In this document: in pieces, positions 22,846-30,913 of the stretch
Position numbering within the stretch: the first letter of the stretch is position 1
Layout: each line of letters opens with the position of its first letter
Source of the DNA: Candidatus Evtepia faecigallinarum
GTDB taxonomy: Bacteria > Bacillota > Clostridia > Oscillospirales > Oscillospiraceae
DNA length: 32,282 nt
Assembly: GCA_019115225.1 (NCBI GenBank)
Contig: DXEA01000022.1
Location: forward strand, 1 to 32,282
Reading direction: 5' to 3'
Made by a program: the position numbers and the translations under genes
The notes under the pieces: generated by a model
Told to the model about the DNA's origin: nothing
The model's database searches: none
The model's input: only the letters and a program-made list of their open reading frames with translations

Positions 22846-24213
22846 TTACTCCAGCCGCAGGCCCTCGGCAGCGCCGAAGACCATCTCGCTGAAGGTGGGG
22901 TGGGGATGGATGACGGTGGACAGATCGTCGGCGGTCAGGCCCTGCTGGATGGCCACGGCCAGCTCGCCCACCATGTCGGTGGCCCGGGGGCAGACCATCT
23001 GGGCCCCCAGCAGGCGGCCGGTCTCCTGGTCGGTGACCAGCTTGACATAGCCGCTCTCGGTGCCCTCGATGAGGCACTTGCCATTGGCGCCGGTGAGATA
23101 CTTGCCGGTCTTGACCTTCCGGCCGGCGGCCTTGGCAGCGTCCTCGGTCAGGCCCACAGAGGCGATCTCCGGGGTGGTGTACACACAGCTGGGCACCACG
23201 GACATGTCCAGGGGGAGCTTCTTGCCCAGGATGGCGGCGATGACGTTCTCCCCCTGGGCGCTGGCCACATGGGCCAGCTGGATGTTGCGGGCCTTGGCAT
23301 CGCCGATGACGTAGACGTGGGGCACGCTGGTGCGGCCCACTTCATCGGCCACCACGGCCCCCCGCTCCAGCTCCAGGGAGAAGTCGGGGCCGAAGAGGCC
23401 GTCCAGGTTGGCGATGCGCCCGGCGGCAGCCAGGACGCCCTGGGCGGTGATCTGGTGCTCGGCCCCCTTCTTGTCGGTGTAGGTGACGGTCATCTGGCCG
23501 GGGGTCCCCTCGATCTTCTGGACCATGGCCTTGGCCTCCACGGTGACCCCCTGCTTTTTCAGGATCATGGTCAGCCGCTGGGCGATCTCCCGGTCCATGA
23601 AGGGCAGGATGTGGTCGGCGGCCTCCAGCACAGTCACCTGGCAGCCCAGGCAGTTGTACAGGGAGGCGCACTCCACGCCCACCACGCCGCCGCCGATGAT
23701 GATCAGGGAGGAGAAGTTGTGGCCGCAGCCCTCTAAGATGTCCTTGCTGTTGTACACCCCGGGCAGGCGCAGGCCGGGGATGGGGGGATAGGCCACCTTG
23801 GAGCCGGTGGCGATGAGGATGTCCTTGACCTCATAGCTCTCCCCGTCGCAGGTGACCAGGCCGGCATTCTGGATGCAGGCCTCGCCGTGGACGACGGTGA
23901 TCTTGTTGCTCTTCATCAGCTTCTCCACGCCCTGGCGCAGGGCGTCCACCACCTGGTCCTTGCGCTGGTGCATGACCGCAAAGTCAAAGGCGGCGCCCTG
24001 GGTCTGGATGCCCAGGTCCTGGGCGTGGGCCAGGGTGGCGAAGGTCTCGGCGCTGTGGAGCAGTGCCTTGGTGGGCATGCAGCCCCGGTTCAGGCAGGTG
24101 CCGCCCAGGTAGTCCTTTTCAAACAGGACCACCTGCAGGCCCGCCTTGGCGGCCTTTTCCGCGGCGGTGTAGCCGCCGGGACCGCCGCCGATGATGGCAA
24201 TGTCAAAGTTCAT
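22846..24213 (-). CDS. lpd: dihydrolipoyl dehydrogenase (glycine-cleavage L protein)
   Basis: A FAD flavoprotein of 455 aa that reoxidises dihydrolipoyl-GcvH and reduces NAD+. Seen are the FAD-binding GGGPGGYTAAEKAAK (9-23), the redox disulfide C40 and C45 in GGTCLNRGCMPTKA, the NAD-binding GGGVVGVE region, and the C-terminal active-site segment HPHPTFSEMVFGAA donated to the partner subunit. There is no N-terminal lipoyl domain. The start at 24213 has AAGGAG upstream and is 4 bp after the lplA stop. Being in the gcv operon, it most probably serves glycine cleavage. Confidence 0.95.
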   Translation of the reverse strand: MNFDIAIIGGGPGGYTAAEKAAKAGLQVVLFEKDYLGGTCLNRGCMPTKALLHSAETFATLAHAQDLGIQTQGAAFDFAVMHQRKDQVVDALRQGVEKLMKSNKITVVHGEACIQNAGLVTCDGESYEVKDILIATGSKVAYPPIPGLRLPGVYNSKDILEGCGHNFSSLIIIGGGVVGVECASLYNCLGCQVTVLEAADHILPFMDREIAQRLTMILKKQGVTVEAKAMVQKIEGTPGQMTVTYTDKKGAEHQITAQGVLAAAGRIANLDGLFGPDFSLELERGAVVADEVGRTSVPHVYVIGDAKARNIQLAHVASAQGENVIAAILGKKLPLDMSVVPSCVYTTPEIASVGLTEDAAKAAGRKVKTGKYLTGANGKCLIEGTESGYVKLVTDQETGRLLGAQMVCPRATDMVGELAVAIQQGLTADDLSTVIHPHPTFSEMVFGAAEGLRLE

Positions 24214-24217
24214 ATCG

Positions 24218-25201
24218 TCACTCCTTCATAAGCAGAGTCAGAATGTCATCAGCCAGAACGCCGTCGGCCCCCTCCAGGGCCAGCAGCCGCCGGCGCAGGG
24301 CGTCTGCCTGCCGGGGGCAGCCGACCAGGGCGGCGGGGACCTGGGCCAGGAAGTCGGCCTCCAGTCCGTCGGACCAGAGGGCCGCCTGGGTGATGACCCC
24401 GTGGGACAGGCTGTAGTCCAGCCGCAGCAGACCCCAGGAGAAGGCGGCCTCCTGGCTGACATCCAGGGGGAGGGTGTCGCCATAGATCCAGGCGGGGTCG
24501 GAGAAGCGGGCCAGACTCCGGGCCAGCTGCTCCTGGTCCAGCCCCTCCTGGGTGAGGGGGGTCACCGGCAGGCCGTACACCCGGCCGAAGGCGTCGGCCA
24601 GGGCCTGGCGCAGCTGGGGGATGGTCAGGTCGGGGCGGAACTGCTTCAGGTTCACCACCCGGGAGCGCACCGACTGGACCCCCTTGGCCTGGAGCTTCAG
24701 GGGGTGGACGGAGAGGTAGCGCTCCAGGGGCGTCAGGTCCACATCCAGCATCAGGGTGCCGTGGTGATAGCACTGGTCGCCGGACTTATAATAGGCGTGG
24801 CCGGAAAACTTGCCGCCGTCGGCGGTCAGGTCGTTGCGGCCGTTCTTCTCCGCGGGGATGCCCAGGGCCCGGACGGCCTCCAGGATGGTCTGGGTCTGTT
24901 TTTCCACGTCGTAGTCGGCCAGATGGGTCAGGAAGGTGAAGTTCAGGTTCCCCAGGTCGTGGTAGACAGCGCCACCACCGGACAGACGGCGGACAAGATG
25001 TCCGCCGTCTGCTTCCAGTGCCTGCACACGGCACTCGTTGGTGGGATGCTGATTGCGCCCGATGACTACGGTGCGCTGGTTCTGCCACAGGTAGAGGATG
25101 CACTGACCGGGCTGGACCTGGCGCAGCAGGGTTTCCTCAAGGGCCAGGTTGCGGCGGGGATCGGTGTCCTCGCTGATGATCAGAGAAAGGGTATGCAGCA
25201 T
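24218..25201 (-). CDS. lplA: lipoate-protein ligase A
   Basis: Attaches lipoate, through lipoyl-AMP, to the lysine of GcvH. The 327-aa protein has the family motif RRLSGGGAVYHDLGNLNFTF (71-90), the catalytic lysine K131 in NDLTADGGKFSGHAYY and the HHGTLMLDVD segment. The C-terminal domain (about 240-327) completes the two-domain bacterial type. It lies 17 bp after gcvPB and 4 bp before lpd, so lipoylation is co-expressed with its target. It also implies use of free lipoate; no lipA or lipB is seen in this window. Confidence 0.94.
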   Translation of the reverse strand: MLHTLSLIISEDTDPRRNLALEETLLRQVQPGQCILYLWQNQRTVVIGRNQHPTNECRVQALEADGGHLVRRLSGGGAVYHDLGNLNFTFLTHLADYDVEKQTQTILEAVRALGIPAEKNGRNDLTADGGKFSGHAYYKSGDQCYHHGTLMLDVDLTPLERYLSVHPLKLQAKGVQSVRSRVVNLKQFRPDLTIPQLRQALADAFGRVYGLPVTPLTQEGLDQEQLARSLARFSDPAWIYGDTLPLDVSQEAAFSWGLLRLDYSLSHGVITQAALWSDGLEADFLAQVPAALVGCPRQADALRRRLLALEGADGVLADDILTLLMKE

Positions 25202-25218
25202 GGGTCCTCCGTAAGGGC

Positions 25219-26655
25219 TCAGTCGTCAAAGGTATAGCGCAGGATGGGGGAGCGGGCGGCCGTGACCTCGTCGGGCCGGCCCACCGGGCAGTGGAGGGGT
25301 GCGTGATGGAGGCTCTCCGGGTCGCTCTTGGCCTCGGCCAGGATGTCCAAAAAGACCTGAGCGGCCTGGTCCAGGGTCTCGGGACTCTCGGTCTCCGTGG
25401 GCTCCACCATGAGGGCCTCATGGACGATGAGGGGGAAGTACATCGTGGGCGGATGGATGCCGAAGTCCAGCAGGCGCTTGGCCACGTCCATGGCGGTCAC
25501 GCCCGTGTCGTGGGCCAGACCCTGGAGGGTCATGACGAACTCGTGCATGCACAGGCCCTCGTGAGACATGTCATAGTGGCCCAGCAGCTGCTTCATCAGA
25601 TAGTTGGCGTTGAGCACGGCCCCGGCAGAAGCGGCGGGGATGCCCTGCTTGCCCAGGGTGAGGATGTAGGTCAGGGCCTTGACCACCACCAGGAAGTTGC
25701 CATAGAAGCTGCGCACCTGACCCATGGTCTGCGCGGGGGTGTACAGGCTGTAGGCGCCGTTCTCTTCCTTCACCCGGGGGGTGGGCAGGAAGGGCTCCAG
25801 CAGGGCCTTGCAGCCCACCGGCCCGCTGCCGGGACCGCCGCCGCCGTGGGGGGTGGAGAAGGTCTTGTGCAGGTTCAGGTGGACGCAGTCAAAGCCCATG
25901 TCGCCGGGCCGGACCTGGCCCATGACGGCGTTGAGGTTGGCGCCGTCGTAGTAGCACAGGCCGCCGGCATCGTGGACGATCTGGGTGATCTCCAGGATGT
26001 TGGCGTCAAACAGGCCCAGGGTGTTGGGGTTGGTGAGCATCAGGCCGGCGGTATCCGGGCCGGCAGCCTTGCGCAGGGCCTCCAGGTCCACGCCGCCCTG
26101 GGGGTTGGAGGGGATGGAGACCACGTCAAAGCCCGCCATGGTGGCGGAAGCCGGGTTGGTGCCGTGGGCGGCGTCGGGGACCAGGATCTTGGTCCGGGCG
26201 CTGTCGCCCCGGGACTGATGGTACTTGCGGATGAGCAGCAGGCCGGTGTACTCACCATGGGCGCCGGCGGCGGGCTGGAAGGACATGCCGTCCATGCCGG
26301 TGATCTCACACAGCAGCTTTTCCGCGGTATACAGGACCTCCAGGGCGCCCTGAACGGTCTCCAGGGGCTGGAGGGGGTGCAGCTGGGTAAAGCCGGGCTG
26401 GGCCGCGGCTTCCTCGTTGACCCGGGGGTTATACTTCATGGTGCAGGAGCCCAGGGGGTAGAAGCCGTCGTTGACCCCGTGGGTCTGCTTGGCAAGCTCC
26501 GTGTAGTGCCGGCCCAGGTCTACCTCGGCGATCTCGGGCAGGTGGGGTGTCTTGGCCCGCAGCAGGCCCTGGTCATAGGAGACGGCGGGCACATCGCAGG
26601 CGGGCAGCAGGGTGCTGCCCCGGCCGGAGCGGCTCCGTTCAAACAGCAGTTTCAT
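25219..26655 (-). CDS. gcvPB: glycine dehydrogenase (decarboxylating) subunit 2
   Basis: The PLP-binding half of the split P protein; decarboxylates glycine and passes aminomethyl to lipoyl-GcvH. The 478-aa product has the PLP lysine K264 in VHLNLHKTFSTPHGGGGPGSG, the GFYPLGSCTMKYNP segment (64-77) and PDAAHGTNPASA. The start ATG overlaps the gcvPA stop (TAATG), which supports equal production of the two subunits. The split PA/PB form is usual in Firmicutes. Confidence 0.96.
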   Translation of the reverse strand: MKLLFERSRSGRGSTLLPACDVPAVSYDQGLLRAKTPHLPEIAEVDLGRHYTELAKQTHGVNDGFYPLGSCTMKYNPRVNEEAAAQPGFTQLHPLQPLETVQGALEVLYTAEKLLCEITGMDGMSFQPAAGAHGEYTGLLLIRKYHQSRGDSARTKILVPDAAHGTNPASATMAGFDVVSIPSNPQGGVDLEALRKAAGPDTAGLMLTNPNTLGLFDANILEITQIVHDAGGLCYYDGANLNAVMGQVRPGDMGFDCVHLNLHKTFSTPHGGGGPGSGPVGCKALLEPFLPTPRVKEENGAYSLYTPAQTMGQVRSFYGNFLVVVKALTYILTLGKQGIPAASAGAVLNANYLMKQLLGHYDMSHEGLCMHEFVMTLQGLAHDTGVTAMDVAKRLLDFGIHPPTMYFPLIVHEALMVEPTETESPETLDQAAQVFLDILAEAKSDPESLHHAPLHCPVGRPDEVTAARSPILRYTFDD

Positions 26656-27968
26656 TATCCAAGCACCTCCCCAATGACCGCCAGCAGACGGTCCATATCA
26701 GCCTTGCTGTTGCACTCGGTGCAGCACCACAGGATGCCGCCGTCCACCGGCAGGCCGCCCAGGATGCCCTGTTCCTCCAGCTTGGCGCACAGGACCTGGG
26801 GGTCCACGGGGCAGTCGGTGATGAACTCATGGAAGAAGGGCTTGTCGCCGGTGCGCAGGGCAAAGCCCAGCTTGGCCAGCCCGTCGGCCAGGTAGTGGGC
26901 GTGGGCGGCACAGGTCTCGGCCACCTGATGCAGGCCTTTGGGGCCCATGGCGGCCAGATAGACCGAGGCGGTCATGGCGCACAGGGCCTGGTTGGAGCAG
27001 ATGTTGGAAGAGGCCTTCTCCCGGCGGATGTGCTGCTCCCGGGCCTGGAGGGTGAGCACGAAGCACCGCCGCCCCTGGGCGTCGGTGGTCTGGCCCACGA
27101 TACGGCCGGGCAGCTTGCGCATCATGGCCTTCTTGCAGGTCATAAAGCCCAGGTAGGGGCCGCCGAAGGACAGGGGCATGCCCAGAGGCTGACCCTCGCC
27201 CACGGCGATGTCCACGTCATACTCAGCGGGGGTCTTCAGCAGGCCCAGGGAGATGGGGTTGACCCCCATGATGACCTTGGCCCCGGCCTCATGGGCGGCG
27301 GCCACGATGGCGTCCATGTCCTCCAGGACCCCGTAGTAGTTGGGGCTCTGGACATAGACGGCGGCGGTCTCGCCGGTGAGGGCGGCCTTCAAAGCGGCCG
27401 GGTCGGTGGCGTAGCCGCTGGCGGGCAGGACCACCACGGGCACGTCACGGCTCTCGCAATAGGTCCGGATCACGGCCAGGTTCTGGGGGTCCACGGCCCC
27501 GGAGACCACCACGGTGTGGCGCTTTCTCTCCTGGCACATGAACACGGCCTCGGCGGCGGCGGTGGCGCCGTCATAGACAGAGGCGTTGGACACGTCCATG
27601 CCGGTCAGCTCGCACATCTGGGTCTGATACTCAAAGATGGACTGGAGCACACCCTGGCTGATCTCCGCCTGATAGGGGGTGTAGGCAGTGAGGAACTCCT
27701 CCTTGGTGGTGACGGTCTTGACGATGGAGGGGATGTAGTGGCGGTAAGCCCCGGCCCCCCGATAGACGGAGGAGAAGATCCGGTTCTTTCCGGCCATGCC
27801 GGCCATGCGCTGGCTGACTTCCATCTCGCTCAGACCCTCGGGCAGGTCCAGGTTCTTCACCCGCACAGCCTCGGGGACGATGTCAAAGAGCTGATCGGTG
27901 GAGGTCAGGCCGATGGCCTTCAGCATGGCTTGCCGCTCTTCCCCTGTTGCGGGAATGTAGCTGCCCAT
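26655..27968 (-). CDS. gcvPA: glycine dehydrogenase (decarboxylating) subunit 1
   Basis: The first half of the split P protein; 437 aa. It contains the N-terminal YIPATGEERQAMLKAIG typical of GcvPA, the GAGAYRHYIPSIV segment, YTPYQAEISQGVLQSIFEYQT and the central FGGPYLGFMTCKK. It lacks the PLP lysine, which resides in GcvPB, as expected. The start ATG at 27968 was chosen over an upstream in-frame ATG because AGGAGG lies six bases before it and it is one base past the gcvH stop. Confidence 0.95.
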   Translation of the reverse strand: MGSYIPATGEERQAMLKAIGLTSTDQLFDIVPEAVRVKNLDLPEGLSEMEVSQRMAGMAGKNRIFSSVYRGAGAYRHYIPSIVKTVTTKEEFLTAYTPYQAEISQGVLQSIFEYQTQMCELTGMDVSNASVYDGATAAAEAVFMCQERKRHTVVVSGAVDPQNLAVIRTYCESRDVPVVVLPASGYATDPAALKAALTGETAAVYVQSPNYYGVLEDMDAIVAAAHEAGAKVIMGVNPISLGLLKTPAEYDVDIAVGEGQPLGMPLSFGGPYLGFMTCKKAMMRKLPGRIVGQTTDAQGRRCFVLTLQAREQHIRREKASSNICSNQALCAMTASVYLAAMGPKGLHQVAETCAAHAHYLADGLAKLGFALRTGDKPFFHEFITDCPVDPQVLCAKLEEQGILGGLPVDGGILWCCTECNSKADMDRLLAVIGEVLG

Positions 27969-27969
27969 A

Positions 27970-28353
27970 TTATGCCTCCTCTGCGGCCACGACGGCCTCA
28001 TAACCCTCGGCGTCCAGGAGCTCCTCGGTGTCGCTGACCTGGCCCACCTTGATCAGCCAAGCCTCATAGGGGGCCTCGTTGATCTGGGCGGGATCGTCCA
28101 GCAGGGCCTCGTTGACGGCGGTGATGGAGCCGGTGACAGGGGAGAACACGTCGGAGACGGCCTTGACGGACTCCACGTCAGCGAAAGCCTCGCCGGCGGT
28201 GACGTCGTCGCCCTCCTCGGGCAGGTTGATGAAGACGATGTCGCCCAGGGCGCTCTGGGCATAGTCGGTCAGGCCGATGGTGAAGACGCCGTCTTCCTCC
28301 AGGATCCATTCGTGGGACTTGCTGTACTTCAGGTTGGCAGGAATGTTAGACAT
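27970..28353 (-). CDS. gcvH: glycine-cleavage system H protein
   Basis: The 127-aa lipoyl carrier that shuttles the aminomethyl group and electrons among P, T and L proteins. The lipoylated lysine is K64 in [20 protein letters not shown] (about 10-17) and [15 protein letters not shown] are typical strands. The acidic C-terminus is complete. It sits 55 bp downstream of gcvT and one base before gcvPA, with AGGTAATTT upstream of its start codon. Confidence 0.96.
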   Translation of the reverse strand: MSNIPANLKYSKSHEWILEEDGVFTIGLTDYAQSALGDIVFINLPEEGDDVTAGEAFADVESVKAVSDVFSPVTGSITAVNEALLDDPAQINEAPYEAWLIKVGQVSDTEELLDAEGYEAVVAAEEA

Positions 28354-28408
28354 GATAAATTACCTCCATAAATCAAAATCGTTCGGATTTTTGTGACAGT
28401 GGGAATGC

Positions 28409-29494
28409 TCAGCCCCGCTTGTAGAAGGGCAGGGGGACGATCTTCGTGGTCACCCGGCGGCCGCGCACGTCCACCTCCAGCAGGGTGCCTTCGGCGGCAT
28501 GCTGTGCGTCGATGAGGGCCATGGCGATGGCCTTGCCCAGGTAGGGACAGTGGGTGCCGGAGGTGGTCTGGCCGATCTTCTCCTCACCCAGATACACGTC
28601 CTGGTGCTCACGGACGATGCCGCGGCTGGTCACTTCCAGGCCCACGCGCACCCGCTTGGGGGAGCCGGCGGCCACCAGAGCGTCCTTGCCGATGAACTCT
28701 TCCTTGTTCAGCTTCACGCCGAAATCCAGGCCGGCCTCCAGGGGGGTGACGGTCTCGTCCATCTCGTGGCCGTACAGGGGCATGGCGGCCTCCAGACGGA
28801 GGGTGTCACGGGCGCCCAGGCCGCAGGGGATGAGGCCGAACTCCTCGCCGGCCTCCCGCAGGACCTTCCACAGCTTGGGGGCGTCCTCGTTGGAGGTGTA
28901 GATCTCATAGCCCAGCTCGCCGGTGTAGCCGGTGCGGGAGATCATGCACTTCATGCCCTGGATCTCCACGTTGGGCAGGGCGGTGTAATAGCCCTTGGGG
29001 ATCTGGTCCTCGGGCAGCAGCTTCTTTAGGATGGCCGGGGCCTTGGGGCCCTGGAGGGCCAGCTGGGCCACGGTGTCAGAGATGTCCTCAGCCTTGGTGC
29101 CGGGCAGCAGGTTCTGGGACATGTGGGCAAAGTCCTTTTCCCGGTTGGCGGCGTTGACCACCACCAGATAGGCCTCCTCGCCGAACTTGTAGACCACCAG
29201 GTCGTCGATGGTGCCGCCCTCGGGGGTGCACATGACGCCGTAGCGGACCTTGTTGATGGGCATGTTGGAATAGTCGTTGGTGAGCAGGTGATTCAGGGTG
29301 GCCAGGGCCGTGGGGCCGGTGAAGAGGACCTCACCCATGTGGGAGACGTCGAACAGACCGGCTTGCTCACGCACGGCCATGTGCTCCTTGATCACGCCGC
29401 TGCCATACTGCACCGGCAGCAGATAGCCGGCGAAGGGGACGATCTTGCCGCCTTCTGCCACATGCACGTCATAGAGAGGGGTTTTCCGTTCCAT
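28409..29494 (-). CDS. gcvT: aminomethyltransferase (glycine-cleavage T protein)
   Basis: Transfers the methylene of aminomethyl-GcvH to tetrahydrofolate and releases ammonia. The 361-aa product has the N-terminal TPLYDVHVAEGGKIVPFAGYLLPVQY, the AGLFDVSHMGEV segment carrying the catalytic-type aspartate, and the C-terminal FIGKDAL and GTHCPYLGKAIAMA blocks. The start at 29494 gives the standard N-terminus and has AAAAGGAG upstream; the frame is open further upstream only because it crosses the riboswitch. It is the first gene of the glycine operon, downstream of a riboswitch terminator. Confidence 0.96.
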   Translation of the reverse strand: MERKTPLYDVHVAEGGKIVPFAGYLLPVQYGSGVIKEHMAVREQAGLFDVSHMGEVLFTGPTALATLNHLLTNDYSNMPINKVRYGVMCTPEGGTIDDLVVYKFGEEAYLVVVNAANREKDFAHMSQNLLPGTKAEDISDTVAQLALQGPKAPAILKKLLPEDQIPKGYYTALPNVEIQGMKCMISRTGYTGELGYEIYTSNEDAPKLWKVLREAGEEFGLIPCGLGARDTLRLEAAMPLYGHEMDETVTPLEAGLDFGVKLNKEEFIGKDALVAAGSPKRVRVGLEVTSRGIVREHQDVYLGEEKIGQTTSGTHCPYLGKAIAMALIDAQHAAEGTLLEVDVRGRRVTTKIVPLPFYKRG

Positions 29495-29542
29495 AATAAT
29501 CGCTCCTTTTCTCCTTGCACCCTGCGCCCTCCCCGGTCCATC

Positions 29543-29590
29543 AAAAAACGGAGGTGCGGAATTTGGCCATGCCAAACGCCGCGCCTCCGT
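29543..29590 (-). terminator. riboswitch-controlled terminator before gcvT
   Basis: On the minus strand a long hairpin begins ACGGAGG (29590 downward region), has a GGC/GCC-closed apical part and returns as CCTCCGT, followed by six T (plus-strand AAAAAA at 29543-29548). It lies 49 bp before the gcvT start. Its 5' arm (CGGAG, 29589-29585) is also the 3' strand of helix P1 of aptamer 2, so ligand binding and termination are mutually exclusive. Confidence 0.88.
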
Positions 29591-29740
29591 ATCCTGACCT
29601 GAAAGATTCTCCGCCGGAACGGATTGCCTCTTCGGTGCGTGTTCCGCTTTCCGGAGTCTCGTCCAAAACCGGTCCTTTTGCCTGAGAGTTCTCGCAGCCC
29701 CTTCGGCGCCGCGCTGGGCGCGGCCTCTCCCGGTTTCTTC
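29584..29740 (-). promoter_or_regulatory. tandem glycine riboswitch (gcvT type)
   Basis: Both aptamers are visible on the minus strand. Aptamer 1 (about 29737-29664) has GGGAGAG, GCCGAAGGGGC (29707-29697) and CTCTCAGGCAAAAGGAC (29688-29672), closed by AAACCGG with CCGGTTT. Aptamer 2 (about 29660-29585) has CACCGAAGAGGCAA (29637-29624) and CTTTCAGGTCAGGAT (29605-29591), with P1 formed by CTCCG and CGGAG. These are the conserved cores of the glycine riboswitch. Since P1 of aptamer 2 uses the 5' arm of the following terminator, glycine should turn the operon on. Confidence 0.95.
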
Positions 29741-29843
29741 ATCCGAACCATATCCGATTATAAAAGATGTTTGAAAGGTCCTGTCAGGCAGGGATGTCAC
29801 CGGTCGCCCGGTAGGGTGCAATATGGTTGATGTTGATAATTCT

Positions 29844-29872
29844 ATTATAATGACAGAAAATTTTTCTGTCAA
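29844..29872 (-). promoter_or_regulatory. consensus sigma-A promoter of the glycine operon
   Basis: On the minus strand TTGACA (29872-29867) and TATAAT (29849-29844) are 17 bp apart, a full consensus. The start should be near 29837, giving a leader of about 340 nt with the riboswitch and its terminator before gcvT. A perfect palindrome fills the spacer. Confidence 0.9.
29851..29871 (-). promoter_or_regulatory. 21-bp palindrome inside the glycine-operon promoter
   Basis: TGACAGAAAA (29851-29860), one central T, then TTTTCTGTCA (29862-29871): a perfect inverted repeat with 10-bp arms. It covers most of the -35 hexamer and all but one base of the spacer, so a bound dimer would block RNA polymerase. 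The core resembles the palindrome at 19611-19630 (AGAAAAT...TTTTCT), though this may reflect AT-richness. Confidence 0.65.
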
Positions 29873-29900
29873 TGCATTTTTTTCCAGGAATGACCGGTTC

Positions 29901-30824
29901 TCACTGGGGAGCCAGGGAGGTCAGGTCATAGGGGGTGGTCTGGTAGACGTAGTAGTTGAGCCAGTTGGTATAGATCAGCTGCCCGGCAGAGCGCCAGCGG
30001 ACGATGGGGGTCTGGTTGGGGTCATCGCCGGGGAAATAGTGGCGGGGGACCTGGATGGGCAGCCCCCGGCCCACGTCCCGCCAATACTCCTGGGCCAGGG
30101 TGTCCCGGTCGTACTCCAGGTGGCCCAGGAAGAAGAACTGGCGGCTGTCGTCGGTCTTTACGGCAAAGACGCCGGCCTCCTCGGACACCGCCAGCACCTC
30201 CAGGTCGGGGACCTTGCGGATGTCCTCCTCCAATACCTCAGTGTGGCGGGAGTGGGGGGCATAGAAGCGGTCGTCAAAGCCCCGGAAGAGGGGGGAGGAG
30301 GGTTTTAGGACCTTGTGGTCAAAGACCCCGAAGAGCTTTTCCGGCAGCACATACTTGGGGATGCCGTAGTGATAGTACAGCCCGGCCTGGGCCCCCCAGC
30401 AGATGTGGAGGGTGGAGTGGACGTGGGTCTTGGACCAGTCCATGATCTGGCACAGCTCGTCCCAGTAGTCCACGGCCTCGAAGTCCATGTTCTCCACAGG
30501 GGCGCCGGTGATGACCAGGCCGTCGTAGAAATTGTCCTTGATCTGGGCAAAGGAGGTGTAGAAGGACTCCAGGTGGCTGCGGTCCACGTTCTGGGCGTCG
30601 TGGCTGATGGTCTGCAGCAGCTCCACCTGGGTTTGAAGGGGCGTGTTGGAGAACTTGCGCAGCAGCTGGGTCTCGGTGGCGATTTTTGTGGGCATCAGGT
30701 TCAGGATGAGCAGCTTCAGGGGGCGGATATCCTGGTGGATGGCCCGGTATTCTGTCATGACGAAGATATTCTCCCCCTCCAGGATCTCCCGGGCGGGCAG
30801 AGAATTGGGGATTTTAATGGGCAT
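29901..30824 (-). CDS. metA: homoserine O-acetyltransferase (MetA family)
   Basis: First committed step of methionine synthesis: acylation of L-homoserine. The 307-aa glutamine-amidotransferase-like enzyme has the nucleophile C142 in [16 protein letters not shown], and H235 and E237 in GHLEYDRD. At the residue that sets the acyl donor (position 111 in E. coli and Bacillus numbering, Gly for succinyl-CoA, Glu for acetyl-CoA) it has E111 in GAPVENMDF, so acetyl-CoA is the likely donor despite the usual annotation as succinyltransferase. The start at 30824 has GGGAGGAAG upstream. It lies on the same strand as, and just upstream of, the glycine operon promoter; no clear own promoter or terminator was found. 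Confidence 0.95.
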   Translation of the reverse strand: MPIKIPNSLPAREILEGENIFVMTEYRAIHQDIRPLKLLILNLMPTKIATETQLLRKFSNTPLQTQVELLQTISHDAQNVDRSHLESFYTSFAQIKDNFYDGLVITGAPVENMDFEAVDYWDELCQIMDWSKTHVHSTLHICWGAQAGLYYHYGIPKYVLPEKLFGVFDHKVLKPSSPLFRGFDDRFYAPHSRHTEVLEEDIRKVPDLEVLAVSEEAGVFAVKTDDSRQFFFLGHLEYDRDTLAQEYWRDVGRGLPIQVPRHYFPGDDPNQTPIVRWRSAGQLIYTNWLNYYVYQTTPYDLTSLAPQ

Positions 30825-30885
30825 GGGACTTCCTCCCTTGGGTTATTCAATAATATAGTACATTAAAGCACATTTTTCAGGCCGG

Positions 30886-30911
30886 CGCAACCGGGGATTT
30901 CCCCGGCTGCG
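30886..30911 (-). terminator. weak hairpin after the lipoprotein gene
   Basis: A 12-bp stem (30886-30897 with 30900-30911) starts three bases past the stop of the 32035-30914 gene. In minus-strand RNA all positions pair (one G-U); in plus-strand RNA one is a mismatch, which favours the minus orientation. No T-run follows, so termination may be partial and metA could be partly co-transcribed. Confidence 0.4.
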
Positions 30912-30913
30912 GG

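Noticed and set aside
28409-29872. A longer gcvT start in the upstream open frame
   Set aside because: The extension would translate the riboswitch and its terminator; the ATG at 29494 has a good ribosome binding site and the standard N-terminus.
30825-30913. SAM riboswitch or clear promoter before metA
   Set aside because: Only about 89 bp, without the conserved S-box blocks; TATATT at 30857-30852 on the minus strand has no acceptable -35.
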